From NCBI RefSeq assembly GCF_004770045.1, contig NZ_RQFO01000016.1:87501-151500 (forward strand): DNA of 64,000 nt, written 5' to 3'. The first letter of the stretch is position 1, and every line of letters starts with the position of its first letter. Below, one piece after another: positions 1-9,941 of this stretch. Source of the DNA: Leptospira montravelensis (GTDB lineage: Bacteria; Spirochaetota; Leptospiria; Leptospirales; Leptospiraceae). A program made the position numbers and the translations under genes. Under the pieces are notes generated by a model that saw only the letters and a program-made list of their open reading frames with translations, searched no databases and had not been told where the DNA came from.

Positions 1-670
<670 letters not shown>

Positions 671-726
671 ATATTACTCTTGCGAATAATAATCCTAAAG
701 TTTTTTTGTTCGTCTTTTTTGATGAA

Positions 727-752
727 CCATACATGACTCGGCGTCTGTATGG
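727..752 (-). other. Hairpin in the 23S rRNA leader
   Basis: A perfect 7-bp inverted repeat (CCATACA / TGTATGG) with a 12-base loop sits about 57 bases upstream of the 23S 5' end. It may be part of the precursor processing stem, but the 3' flank of the 23S gene is outside the window, so pairing across the gene cannot be tested. Confidence 0.4.
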
Positions 753-794
753 CCCTCGGCGCATTGTTTATTTTCTTTACAATGTCGTATATAT

Positions 795-808
795 GTTGTC
801 AAAGAACG
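795..808 (-). promoter_or_regulatory. boxA-like antitermination element of the rRNA leader
   Basis: Read on the minus strand the sequence is CGTTCTTTGACAAC, close to the rRNA boxA consensus (TGCTCTTTGACA / GTTCTTTGAAAAC). It lies about 125 bases upstream of the 23S start, the expected place for NusB/NusE binding to a nascent rRNA leader. The TTGACA inside it could also be read as a -35 box, but no good -10 follows at 17 bases (TAAAGA), so boxA is the better reading. Confidence 0.65.
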
Positions 809-970
809 AATGTTTCCCTACAGACTAATCACCCAGGAGTATTCTCGTGGAAAATTAAAATGTCGGTTATTCGTTTTGCTTTCGCAAAGGAAGATCTTCC
901 TCTCCCTCCGCCCACAGTCGCCTGCAAGCTACCGGTTTCATGAATCGAAAAGATTCGTGCGGTAAAAACC

Positions 971-998
971 AAAGTAATTTCAAAACCCAAGAGGTCAA
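971..998 (-). promoter_or_regulatory. Candidate sigma-70 promoter of the rRNA leader
   Basis: On the minus strand TTGACC is followed after 16 bases by TACTTT, with an A/T-rich block upstream that could act as an UP element. It would place the transcript start near 960, upstream of the boxA. The -10 matches the consensus at only about half its positions, so this is tentative. Confidence 0.3.
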
Positions 999-999
999 C

Positions 1000-1394
1000 A
1001 AGCTTTTATAAAAAAGTTCGTGGTTCATGGAAGAAAGATAAGATTTTTTTATATGGGATTGGGTGTGATGAAGGTGTTTATGAGACATAATTCGGTTATG
1101 TGGGCATAAGGAAAAGTTGGCCGCGAATGAACGTTAGGTGGCTGGCTAAAGAAAGTAGCGCTTCCGATTAATGAGCGATATGTGGTGGCTGAGGGTTGTT
1201 GAGCTTGGTCTCGTGATGGATGCAAACGGAGCTAGCGCTTGTTTGCTGGAGTTTGTTAAGGAAGTGGATATTGATATAATTTATTTAATATAAGTTTGGT
1301 GGGAAAATGAAGTAAATGTGAACTTATTCAGAGATTTTTTTGTAAATGATGAATCTTTGTTGGAAGGATTGAAGGATTGTGATAGAAGGAAGTC
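1000..1394. other. Stretch without a recognisable gene
   Basis: Between the rRNA leader and the repeat at 1395 no convincing coding frame or RNA gene is visible. Short frames on both strands lack ribosome-binding sites and family resemblance. The plus strand has a G-rich segment (about 1120-1260) with several gagc/gcgctt-type short repeats that may be a degraded intergenic repeat. Confidence 0.4.
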
Positions 1395-1450
1395 ATTGGG
1401 CGGCGGGTCTAGTTCCCCACCCTACAATCAGGGCGGGGTGATTGTACCCA
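1395..1450 (+). repeat. Interspersed GC-rich palindromic repeat, copy A
   Basis: This copy has the order ATTGGGCGGCGGGT, CCCCACCC, CAGGGCGGGG, also found at 13892-13944 (opposite strand) and 50815-50864. It is the most diverged of the three, and its inner stem is weaker. It lies just after the end of the adjacent minus-strand acetyltransferase gene. Strikingly GC-rich against the surrounding AT-rich DNA. Confidence 0.7.
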
Positions 1451-1475
1451 CAAATCAATCAAACAAACACTCTAT

Positions 1476-1964
1476 TCAAAATTCTTTCTTCATTACCGTC
1501 ACACTTCTTGGACCATAGACAACGGTTTCAACCTCAGCCCAACCAAGACGGTTATACAAGGAAACAGCCGTATCGGAAAATAAATAAACTTCCCGAATGC
1601 CGCGATCTCTAGTTGCGCCTTCAATATACTTACAAAGTTCAGCACCTATTCCTAGATGCCGAAATTCCGGAATTGTGTATACCAAACCTAACCAGTGTTT
1701 ATGTTTCTTAAATCGAGGTTCCTTCTCTAATAGGCCAACATGATGATATATACCACCAGTTGCTACAGGCCTATCACCTTGCATAGCAATGACTTGGAAC
1801 TGAGAATTATCCAACGAGATTGATTCCAGTTTTAATAAGGTTTTTTCGATCGGGATTTTCCATTCATCAAAATACCAACTAGCAATCAACTGGAATGTTT
1901 TCAATTCATTCGGCAACAAAACTCGAAAAGTCAAAAGATCCATCATCAACGATTCAATCTCCAA
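1476..1964 (-). CDS. GNAT-family N-acetyltransferase
   Basis: 162-residue single-domain protein, the usual length for a GNAT enzyme that moves an acetyl group from acetyl-CoA to an amine. The acetyl-CoA pyrophosphate-binding motif A is seen as RHLGIGAEL after the beta-4 strand LGLVYTIPEF, and the C-terminal part carries the typical LYNRLGWAEVE segment (YxxxGF-like). The substrate cannot be told. Alternative starts exist at Met7/Met8. It lies 94 bases downstream of the PEGA-protein gene on the same strand and may be its last cotranscribed gene. Family assignment is firm, role unknown. Confidence 0.85.
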   Translation of the reverse strand: MEIESLMMDLLTFRVLLPNELKTFQLIASWYFDEWKIPIEKTLLKLESISLDNSQFQVIAMQGDRPVATGGIYHHVGLLEKEPRFKKHKHWLGLVYTIPEFRHLGIGAELCKYIEGATRDRGIREVYLFSDTAVSLYNRLGWAEVETVVYGPRSVTVMKKEF

Positions 1965-2058
1965 AAACTAATCCAAAAATAAAATAGCATTACTACCAAA
2001 CACTATCCAAAAAAACAGAACCATTTAATAAATAAAAAGATTAACTCAAAATTTTACA

Positions 2059-3702
2059 TTAGTAACGCATATTAAATTGCATATAACCATATCCCTCACG
2101 TGCATTCTGTCCATAACTTACAGCAGAAGGATTTAAAGGCAAATATCCAAATTCCAAAGTTTCTTCATCAAGTCCAAGGATATAAAAAGTAGCCGCAGAT
2201 ACGAGCATAAGCCCCATCATAATCACCATAGGACCTCCTACTAATTGCCGGTCTCTTCGATTCTCCATTGGAAGAGTTCCGGCTATTCGTTTTAAGTTTC
2301 GAGCTTTTGATTCAGCATCATCGATGATAGAATTCTGAACTCCATACCAAAAGAAAAACTCATTTGGATTATTTCCATAAAAAGATGAAATAGCACGTGC
2401 ATCTACAAGAGTCACTTGAGACCTAGCAGCAGAATATGCCTGCCTTGATGCATAATTTAAATATACATAACTTGCATAAAATAAAAGGGAACCATACAAA
2501 GAATAGGTGGCAAAATCTTTATATGTATGATCCAAAAACACATTTTGTTTATTCTTATAATAAACTTCTGTATTACCTTCTCTCATTTCTATATTAAATT
2601 TTACTTCTTCATTGTCCACTGCGTCTACAGCTCGAAAGCTATCAATATAACCTTCCTTCGAGATTCGCAATCGATTCATTCCCGAAGGAATAGGAATATG
2701 ATTCAAAGGAGTTTTCCCAAGATATTGAATTCCTAAGTAAACATCCGATTCTACATTGGAAGTAACCGATATAAAAGAATTACTTAATTTTAAGGAGAGT
2801 TTAACATCGAGTTGAAAGGATCTACCTTTTTCCAACTGAACATCTTGTTTATAAGGATGGAAACCTTCCTTGAAAACAAATAAGGATCGTTTTCCAACGG
2901 GAAACTTTTTTCCAGTTAAGGGTGTTTTTCCCAAATATATTCCATCTAAATAAACAAGGGCACCCTCTTCTCCTGAAGCAGAAACTTCAACAGAAGTTGT
3001 ATCTTTTCCTTGTAATTTTTCTCGAATCAATTCTCCCAGTGGGCCCATTTCTTGGTAAGCACGAGTTAATGAAGTTTTGTGTTCAAAAGGGATTGTTTTT
3101 CCTTCAAAGTCATCATATAAAAAAACCTTAGTGACAAGGTCCGAATCTTTAACTTCGAAAGATCCAGTAATCATATAATCGCAATTTAACTTTGTTGCTA
3201 AACCAAAAGATTCATCAGGTTTAGGAGGTTTTCTATCCCAAAGCTGTCTTATTGTAACCTTTACATAACGTGGATCTTTCTCAGGAGCTAATTGTTTTTT
3301 ACCAGACCGCAAATCCTGCAGATCTTTTTCATCATTAATCTCTCTCCTTTTTCTTTTCACATTTGGAGATTCTGCGTCTATCCTTTCTTGCAGAGTTGAC
3401 GTAGGAGCCTCACCAAACGAATGATAAATCACATTTGCTTTTGGGTATTCCACATAGGTATATTCTAAACTGCGAAGTTCCGAAAGTAAAACAGAAGGAA
3501 TTCCTTTAGAAAGATATTCCTTGGTGGGATCGGAGCTTGTAGCTGCGAAAGAAAACAAACACAGATTCCGAGAGGATTCGTAAATAACACTTCCTTTGTA
3601 ACTTTGATTCGGAAAATTATAATAATCATCAATCGAGTACAATGGTATAACATTGCATACTAGTCCAAGGATGATGAGTAGTGCGGAAATTTTATGTTTC
3701 AT
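2059..3702 (-). CDS. Exported PEGA-domain protein
   Basis: 547 residues. An N-terminal signal sequence (hydrophobic residues about 6-22) indicates export. Two PEGA domains are visible at about 238-302 and 310-373, each with the hallmark YLG.TPL loop (DGIYLGKTPL, GIQYLGKTPL) and a KEGF/KEGY strand. PEGA domains are beta-sandwich modules of envelope proteins thought to bind surface polymers. Two hydrophobic segments (about 397-416 and 493-515) suggest membrane attachment at the C-terminal end. The start overlaps the upstream permease gene by 11 bases, so it is translationally coupled to the ABC permease pair. Function is unknown; an envelope-anchoring or lipoprotein-like partner role is an inference. 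Confidence 0.8.
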   Translation of the reverse strand: MKHKISALLIILGLVCNVIPLYSIDDYYNFPNQSYKGSVIYESSRNLCLFSFAATSSDPTKEYLSKGIPSVLLSELRSLEYTYVEYPKANVIYHSFGEAPTSTLQERIDAESPNVKRKRREINDEKDLQDLRSGKKQLAPEKDPRYVKVTIRQLWDRKPPKPDESFGLATKLNCDYMITGSFEVKDSDLVTKVFLYDDFEGKTIPFEHKTSLTRAYQEMGPLGELIREKLQGKDTTSVEVSASGEEGALVYLDGIYLGKTPLTGKKFPVGKRSLFVFKEGFHPYKQDVQLEKGRSFQLDVKLSLKLSNSFISVTSNVESDVYLGIQYLGKTPLNHIPIPSGMNRLRISKEGYIDSFRAVDAVDNEEVKFNIEMREGNTEVYYKNKQNVFLDHTYKDFATYSLYGSLLFYASYVYLNYASRQAYSAARSQVTLVDARAISSFYGNNPNEFFFWYGVQNSIIDDAESKARNLKRIAGTLPMENRRDRQLVGGPMVIMMGLMLVSAATFYILGLDEETLEFGYLPLNPSAVSYGQNAREGYGYMQFNMRY

Positions 3703-4471
3703 TCTTTTTCTGGTTAGATCCCAAAGAATACACCAAAGTTAAAATGGCAACAATCGGAAGCAAAACGGAAACGGGTGACTTATCAAAATAATCTTTCGAA
3801 AATGAGATCTGTTCCCCAAGTCCAGGACCTGTTTCGCCAATTGATGTTTGGATTCCTAAATAGGAAAACAAAGCCGTTGTCATTACTACCCCCGGTAACC
3901 CGGAAAAAAACAAAAATCCGAACATATCACGAAGGGCAGGAAGATAATGCAAAAAAATAAGTTGGTAAGGTTTTGCACCCATACAAAGGGAAGCCAATAA
4001 ATACGAACTTTGTTTGATTTCGCGAATCTTCGCCGTAAGCGTTTCATATGACAATGCCCAATCAGAAACCAAGATAGCAATAAAAATTGCAAATGGATTG
4101 TTGGGTAACAAACTAATCACAACCAAAGCAGACAATAGAGAAGGAATCGCAAGGGATACCGAAACAATCCCAGAAAGAACCCATTCCGATTTTTTAGGAA
4201 AAAAAAGTGAAAACGCAGACAAAACAAAAGAGACGATAATCGTTAAAATGCGAGCAGGAACCACAAGCAAAATGGTGGATAAAGATCCATAACAAAACAG
4301 CGCTAAGTTGTCACGACCCAATCGATCAGTACCTGCCAAAAATCCCTTTGAAAATATCGGTAAATTATTATGAGTTAAATCTACATTTGTAGGTGCGGAC
4401 AAAACAATCACACCCACAAGAACCAGACAAAAAAAAGTGAACCTCACTAAGGTATGAATTGTCATCTTCAC
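3692..4471 (-). CDS. Oligopeptide/dipeptide-type ABC permease (DppC/OppC-like)
   Basis: 259-residue inner-membrane protein with about six hydrophobic helices. The segment FLAGTDRLGRDNLALFCYGS matches the family's HPLGTDxxGRD entry motif, and the cytoplasmic EAA loop (about 155-185, AS.CMGAKPYQLIFLHYLP) that docks the ATPase is intact. It overlaps the DppB-like gene by 4 bases (ATGA) and the PEGA gene by 11. No ATPase or substrate-binding protein lies next to it, so those must come from elsewhere or the pair has an unusual partner. Substrate unknown; peptides or nickel are the family's usual cargo. Confidence 0.85.
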   Translation of the reverse strand: MKMTIHTLVRFTFFCLVLVGVIVLSAPTNVDLTHNNLPIFSKGFLAGTDRLGRDNLALFCYGSLSTILLVVPARILTIIVSFVLSAFSLFFPKKSEWVLSGIVSVSLAIPSLLSALVVISLLPNNPFAIFIAILVSDWALSYETLTAKIREIKQSSYLLASLCMGAKPYQLIFLHYLPALRDMFGFLFFSGLPGVVMTTALFSYLGIQTSIGETGPGLGEQISFSKDYFDKSPVSVLLPIVAILTLVYSLGSNQKKNET

Positions 4472-5346
4472 ACCCCACCAGAAAAAAAACGCTGTAAGTA
4501 AAATCCGATTCTGTTTAAAACATAAAACAAAATTCCAGAATACATCAGTAACGTAGCTAGTAACTTTGTATCCATTGATTTAATCGAATAGTATAAGGTT
4601 TTTCCAATTCCAGGAAAAAAGAAAATTTCTTCCACCACCATTGCTCCCGACAACAATGACCCAAAATCCAAAACCAAAATGATGAGTGCGATAGGAAGGA
4701 CTTTTAAAAAAATTTCTTTTCCAACAATATGACTCCACGGATAGGAACGTGTCTTTAACAACTGAACATATTTAGAATCTGCCTCCTTTCGAATTTCAGG
4801 CAATAAATACAAAGACATTCTAGCATATATTCTTGAACCCAACGCAATACCCGGCAATACAACATAATACGTGTTACCCGGTTCGTATCCACCAGGTGGA
4901 AAAACTTCCAATCGATAAAAAAACACTATCAACAAAAGAATGGCGACTATAAAGATAGGTGTAGACAAAATCAAATTGGCACTAAATGAAACAATGTTAT
5001 AGAAAATACTCGAACGAAAGTAAGTGGCACAAAGAGAAAGTCCAAAAGCAAAAATAGATCCAAAAAATAGACTAAAGATAGCTAAATGAAAAGTTGAAAG
5101 AAAACGATTTGCAATATGAGAATATACTTCTTCACCATTTTCTGTTTTTCCACCCGATTCTAAAATTAATGATTTCCAAAACTGAAGATAGGTAGACAAA
5201 AAATCTTTTTCTTGTGTAGAGGTAACCATTATCCCTGCATCCGCATACAAATATGATTTATCTTTTGTGTGGAATTCAGAAACAAAACTACTGATACAAG
5301 ATAACAGTAACAGAAAATACAGAAAACGGAAAACTTCCGACTTCAC
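4468..5346 (-). CDS. Oligopeptide/dipeptide-type ABC permease (DppB/OppB-like)
   Basis: Inner-membrane permease of about 292 residues from the GTG proposed here. An ATG at 5445 is in frame but would overlap ptsN by 95 bases and put a very basic tail ahead of the first membrane helix, so the GTG 4 bases after the ptsN stop is preferred. Family features are the FxxRLEVFPPGGY segment before a long hydrophobic run, the EAA loop (LLKTRSYPWSHIVGKEIFLK) and the C-terminal GAMVVEEIFFFPGIGK stretch, typical of DppB. Forms a pair with the downstream DppC-like gene. The N-terminal region between the first two helices is longer than usual. Confidence 0.85.
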   Translation of the reverse strand: MKSEVFRFLYFLLLLSCISSFVSEFHTKDKSYLYADAGIMVTSTQEKDFLSTYLQFWKSLILESGGKTENGEEVYSHIANRFLSTFHLAIFSLFFGSIFAFGLSLCATYFRSSIFYNIVSFSANLILSTPIFIVAILLLIVFFYRLEVFPPGGYEPGNTYYVVLPGIALGSRIYARMSLYLLPEIRKEADSKYVQLLKTRSYPWSHIVGKEIFLKVLPIALIILVLDFGSLLSGAMVVEEIFFFPGIGKTLYYSIKSMDTKLLATLLMYSGILFYVLNRIGFYLQRFFSGGV

Positions 5347-5350
5347 TGAA

Positions 5351-5812
5351 TTAACTTTTCGAAAGGAATGCCTTTTGGATTTCTTCGAAATTTTTGGCTT
5401 TAATGAGTTTTTCTCGTTCTTCTGGGATATTGAGAGTTTTTGCAATCAGTGCCAATGTTTTAATATGGTCTTGAAATTTATTTTTTGGAACAATGAGCAT
5501 GATAAATATTTGTACCAAACCATGATCCAAAGCATCGAAGTCGATACCTTGAGGAGCAATTGCCATCGCACATTTTAATTCATTCAAATAGTGCACAGAA
5601 CAATGAGGAATCGCAACACCGCTACCAATGCCAGTTGACATAGACTTTTCTCTATTCATTAAAGAAGAAACAGTTTCTTCTTCGTGAATAGGATCTAACG
5701 ATTGTGTGGCGACCATGTGAGAGATCATTTTCCGAATTGCATCTTCTTTTGTAGATGCTTTGAAATCAAAAATGATATTTTTAGGGTCCAGAATCTCCAG
5801 AAGTTGATTCAT
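5351..5812 (-). CDS. ptsN: PTS IIA-type protein of the nitrogen/regulatory class (PtsN)
   Basis: 153 residues, the length of PtsN/EIIA-Ntr. The phosphorylatable His70 sits in the motif GVAIPHC, preceded by the typical STGIGSG loop. These proteins accept phosphate from an HPr-like carrier and act as regulators rather than sugar importers; no sugar-specific IIB/IIC is near. It lies 34 bases after the RnfD-like gene and directly before the permease pair, inside a same-strand run from about 8.2 to 2.0 kb, so it is probably cotranscribed. What it regulates here is unknown. Confidence 0.88.
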   Translation of the reverse strand: MNQLLEILDPKNIIFDFKASTKEDAIRKMISHMVATQSLDPIHEEETVSSLMNREKSMSTGIGSGVAIPHCSVHYLNELKCAMAIAPQGIDFDALDHGLVQIFIMLIVPKNKFQDHIKTLALIAKTLNIPEEREKLIKAKNFEEIQKAFLSKS

Positions 5813-5846
5813 ATGGTTAACTTACTCCCACCTTTTTAAGATCGAC

Positions 5847-6737
5847 TTATTTTCCAAGAAAAACCCTGACAAAGAGTCCTTCTAACAGAAAAAAAACAAC
5901 CAATACCAAAACTGCACTTACCCCCATTTTACCCAAAAAAAACGCGATTGGAAGTAAAATGGCAAAACTAAGTAAGGAAACATAGTAGGAACCGTAGAAA
6001 TTTCGTCCCGGACTCAAATGTAAAAAGAAAGCAAGGGAAGCAAAGGAGAGGACCCAGTTCAATCCAAGTTGGTTAGAACCAATTCCCCAAAAGGAAAACA
6101 ATAATATCCAACCAAAGAAAAACCCAATTAATATCGTCCTTCGAAAGGAAACCCACGCGATTCCTACTAACGTATAAATCCCCAAAGTATCTGCGAAAGA
6201 CAAAAATAAAAGGCCATCGATTGGGGTACTAGAAAACCAAGGTAAGGTCATTGGAAGCAAAGAAGACTCGAATGGAATTCCTGTCCAAGTTACCAGCTCA
6301 AAAGGTGTTCGAAAAGAATAACCAAGTAAAGAAAATACACTTTCCCAGATGAGGACAAAAAGAAGAACCAAACTAAAAATCGGCACCCGTAAGGAATACT
6401 GCTGGCTTAAAAGGTAATGAACCACCAAAGCAAATACTAAAGCAACAGGTAACAACACGGGATGTAACCAAGTAACTGGTAAAATCAGAAAAACAATTAA
6501 CAATTGAGATAATAAACCAAGCCAATACGGGGACTGGTTTGCACGAATACAAAATCCTAAATATAAAACTGTTATCAAAGATCCAATAGCTATCGGTAAA
6601 AAGGGAATTGGCATTACGTGGGCAAGTGCAAAACCAAGAAATCCCATTAAGGTTAAAAAATAAAAAATATCTGCAAAGATCTCGGAAGATTTAACTCCCC
6701 AACTATTTTCAGAAAGAATATAAAGATTTTTTAACAT
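5847..6737 (-). CDS. Polytopic membrane protein, RnfD/NqrB-like candidate
   Basis: 296 residues, almost entirely hydrophobic, with about nine membrane helices. The C-terminal half resembles RnfD/NqrB in layout: a glycine/leucine-rich helix, an aromatic-basic loop (WVSFRRTI), further helices ending in a GLFVRVF tail. The SGAT motif whose Thr carries covalent FMN in RnfD/NqrB is not seen. The reading rests largely on its neighbour: it starts 13 bases after a gene for an RnfC-like iron-sulfur protein. It could instead be an unrelated membrane anchor for that protein. Confidence 0.5.
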   Translation of the reverse strand: MLKNLYILSENSWGVKSSEIFADIFYFLTLMGFLGFALAHVMPIPFLPIAIGSLITVLYLGFCIRANQSPYWLGLLSQLLIVFLILPVTWLHPVLLPVALVFALVVHYLLSQQYSLRVPIFSLVLLFVLIWESVFSLLGYSFRTPFELVTWTGIPFESSLLPMTLPWFSSTPIDGLLFLSFADTLGIYTLVGIAWVSFRRTILIGFFFGWILLFSFWGIGSNQLGLNWVLSFASLAFFLHLSPGRNFYGSYYVSLLSFAILLPIAFFLGKMGVSAVLVLVVFFLLEGLFVRVFLGK

Positions 6738-6750
6738 AAATTAACGATAG

Positions 6751-7908
6751 TTAAATCATTGCTCCATTAATTCTTTTTCGAATATCAATTCCCGAAGGGC
6801 AATATACTGTGCAAATGCCACAGGATACACAAAGATTTTTTTCAAAGTCTTCGGTTTTCCCTTTGATGAGTTGCACAGGGTTTGCATGAGTCGGACAATA
6901 ATTATTACACTCCATACAATCAATACAACTGAATTCTTTTCTAGATGCAGGAAGTTTTTCATAAAGTGTAATCGAATAATGTTCGTATATATTAAAATAA
7001 CCTAAAGAAGTAATATCCAATGGTTTCACTTCTTCAAACACAGTTTCAAAGGAAGCAATTTTATATCGTTTGTCTAAGTTGCTAGGAATGAAAGCTAAGG
7101 ATTGACCATTTGTCAAAAAGAACTGTCGCGGTTCCACATCCATTCTACCCTTTCGGTCTACTAAAAAAACAGCTAAATGTCTTTTGGTAAATGGTTCATT
7201 ATAATATAACTTTTTTAAAATATGGAATATTGTTTCTCCACCTAAAAACAATACTTCATGATTCATCAAAGACTTTCTAGTTTGAAACACTGGCTCATGA
7301 AATTGTTTGTGTAAAAAATATTCAGGAATTCCATCGGGATGTTCAAAATCTAAAGATGGAATTTTAAAAAAATTGGCTATCTCTGCTTTAGGAAAAATAA
7401 TTTGCAAAAGTTCAAAAAAAGCTTGGTAGGCATCCTTCATATCACGAAGGATCATCTCTTCAAAATTGAGATGTTGGTATCTGCAAAATGGTGATAAAAC
7501 AATTTTAAAAGTAGAATCTTTCCTAAATTTTTGGAAATAATCCTTTAAAGGTGTTTCCAATAAATCCAAGGAAAACAACGCACCTTCGTCAAAGGATTCT
7601 AAGAGTGCAGGAAAATCATATTGTCGAAATTGGTAAGGAGATGTGGTAGACCAAGATCCATCTTGTTTGATTTGGAAAAATTTTTGGTCTGCAGTAAGAC
7701 TTGCCACTCCATTCACTGGAGCAAGCACCTTCTTTCCGTTATGCGCAAGCATAACTTGACCATGAATCACACGAGTGGGATAGGAATCAGAGAGGACGCT
7801 GCCCGCAGGAACGGGGATCAGGAATTGACCCTGAATCGTCCGTTCTTTTTTATTTTCAGTTTTGTGAAGTTTGCGAGCGAAGGCGCGAGGTAACCTGGGA
7901 AACAACAC
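6751..7908 (-). CDS. RnfC-like protein with two 4Fe-4S clusters
   Basis: 385 residues. The N-terminal part (about 25-95) resembles the barrel-sandwich domain of RnfC/NqrA (PTRVIHGQ, then PVNGVASL). The C-terminal 60 residues hold two ferredoxin motifs, CIDCMECNNYCP and CVSCGICTVYCP, each CxxCxxCxxxCP, so it should bind two 4Fe-4S clusters. The glycine-rich GxGGAGFP motif for flavin/NADH in true RnfC is not visible. Start is a GTG 12 bases after the previous gene. Together with the next gene this looks like a reduced electron-transfer pair; no RnfA, B, E or G homologue is present in the window. Confidence 0.7.
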   Translation of the reverse strand: MLFPRLPRAFARKLHKTENKKERTIQGQFLIPVPAGSVLSDSYPTRVIHGQVMLAHNGKKVLAPVNGVASLTADQKFFQIKQDGSWSTTSPYQFRQYDFPALLESFDEGALFSLDLLETPLKDYFQKFRKDSTFKIVLSPFCRYQHLNFEEMILRDMKDAYQAFFELLQIIFPKAEIANFFKIPSLDFEHPDGIPEYFLHKQFHEPVFQTRKSLMNHEVLFLGGETIFHILKKLYYNEPFTKRHLAVFLVDRKGRMDVEPRQFFLTNGQSLAFIPSNLDKRYKIASFETVFEEVKPLDITSLGYFNIYEHYSITLYEKLPASRKEFSCIDCMECNNYCPTHANPVQLIKGKTEDFEKNLCVSCGICTVYCPSGIDIRKRINGAMI

Positions 7909-7920
7909 GCCAGTTATAAT

Positions 7921-8199
7921 TTAGACGGCTTTCACCATGTAGATTTCGTCTTTGATTGGGAGTTCTTTTTTCAAGTTCTTGATATAAGGTAGAATCTCTC
8001 CCATTTCTTCATAATACTCGCAGTTGGTTTGCATACGACGAGCTACAGTAAAGTATTTATAAAGTTTTTCTTCACCGGAACGTTTTGACCATTTCTTCTT
8101 GTTACATTTGACTCGAAGAATGTATTTATCTTGCTCCGATTCGTATTGGCGAACGACAACACAATGCAAACAGTTCGCGCAGTAGACTTTTTCACTCAT
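7921..8199 (-). CDS. Small cysteine-containing protein of unknown function
   Basis: 92 residues, soluble, highly charged. The N-terminal CANCLHC and a later VKCNKKKW and NCEYYEE suggest a small metal-binding (zinc- or iron-type) protein. A good ribosome-binding site (AGGGG, 8 bases upstream) supports the start. It is the first gene of the run that continues into the RnfC-like gene 12 bases later. I do not recognise a named family. Confidence 0.7.
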   Translation of the reverse strand: MSEKVYCANCLHCVVVRQYESEQDKYILRVKCNKKKWSKRSGEEKLYKYFTVARRMQTNCEYYEEMGEILPYIKNLKKELPIKDEIYMVKAV

Positions 8200-8278
8200 G
8201 GATGACCCCTGAACCTAGGTTGAATTTACAGCTTTTTGGAAGGAAAGGTTTCGTCAAGTAAGTACCATCGCTCTTTCC

Positions 8279-9841
<1,563 letters not shown>

Positions 9842-9941
9842 AAGGGCCCATTTGGTCAAACATTTTGTGCACCGCCAAATAAAATAAGAATTTCTTTAGT
9901 TTGCGAATGTGGGCTATCAAACATCTTTGGTAGCAAATTCT

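Noticed and set aside
795..800. TTGACA as a -35 box of the rRNA promoter
   Set aside because: It lies in a boxA-like sequence and no good -10 follows.
867..1088. 73-codon minus-strand frame in the rRNA leader
   Set aside because: Lies in the 23S leader, with no ribosome-binding site and an improbable composition.
1100..1300. Search for a tRNA or small RNA gene
   Set aside because: No cloverleaf, T-loop or anticodon arm could be placed.
1318..1518. 66-codon plus-strand frame
   Set aside because: It crosses the palindromic repeat and the end of the acetyltransferase gene and has no likely start signal.
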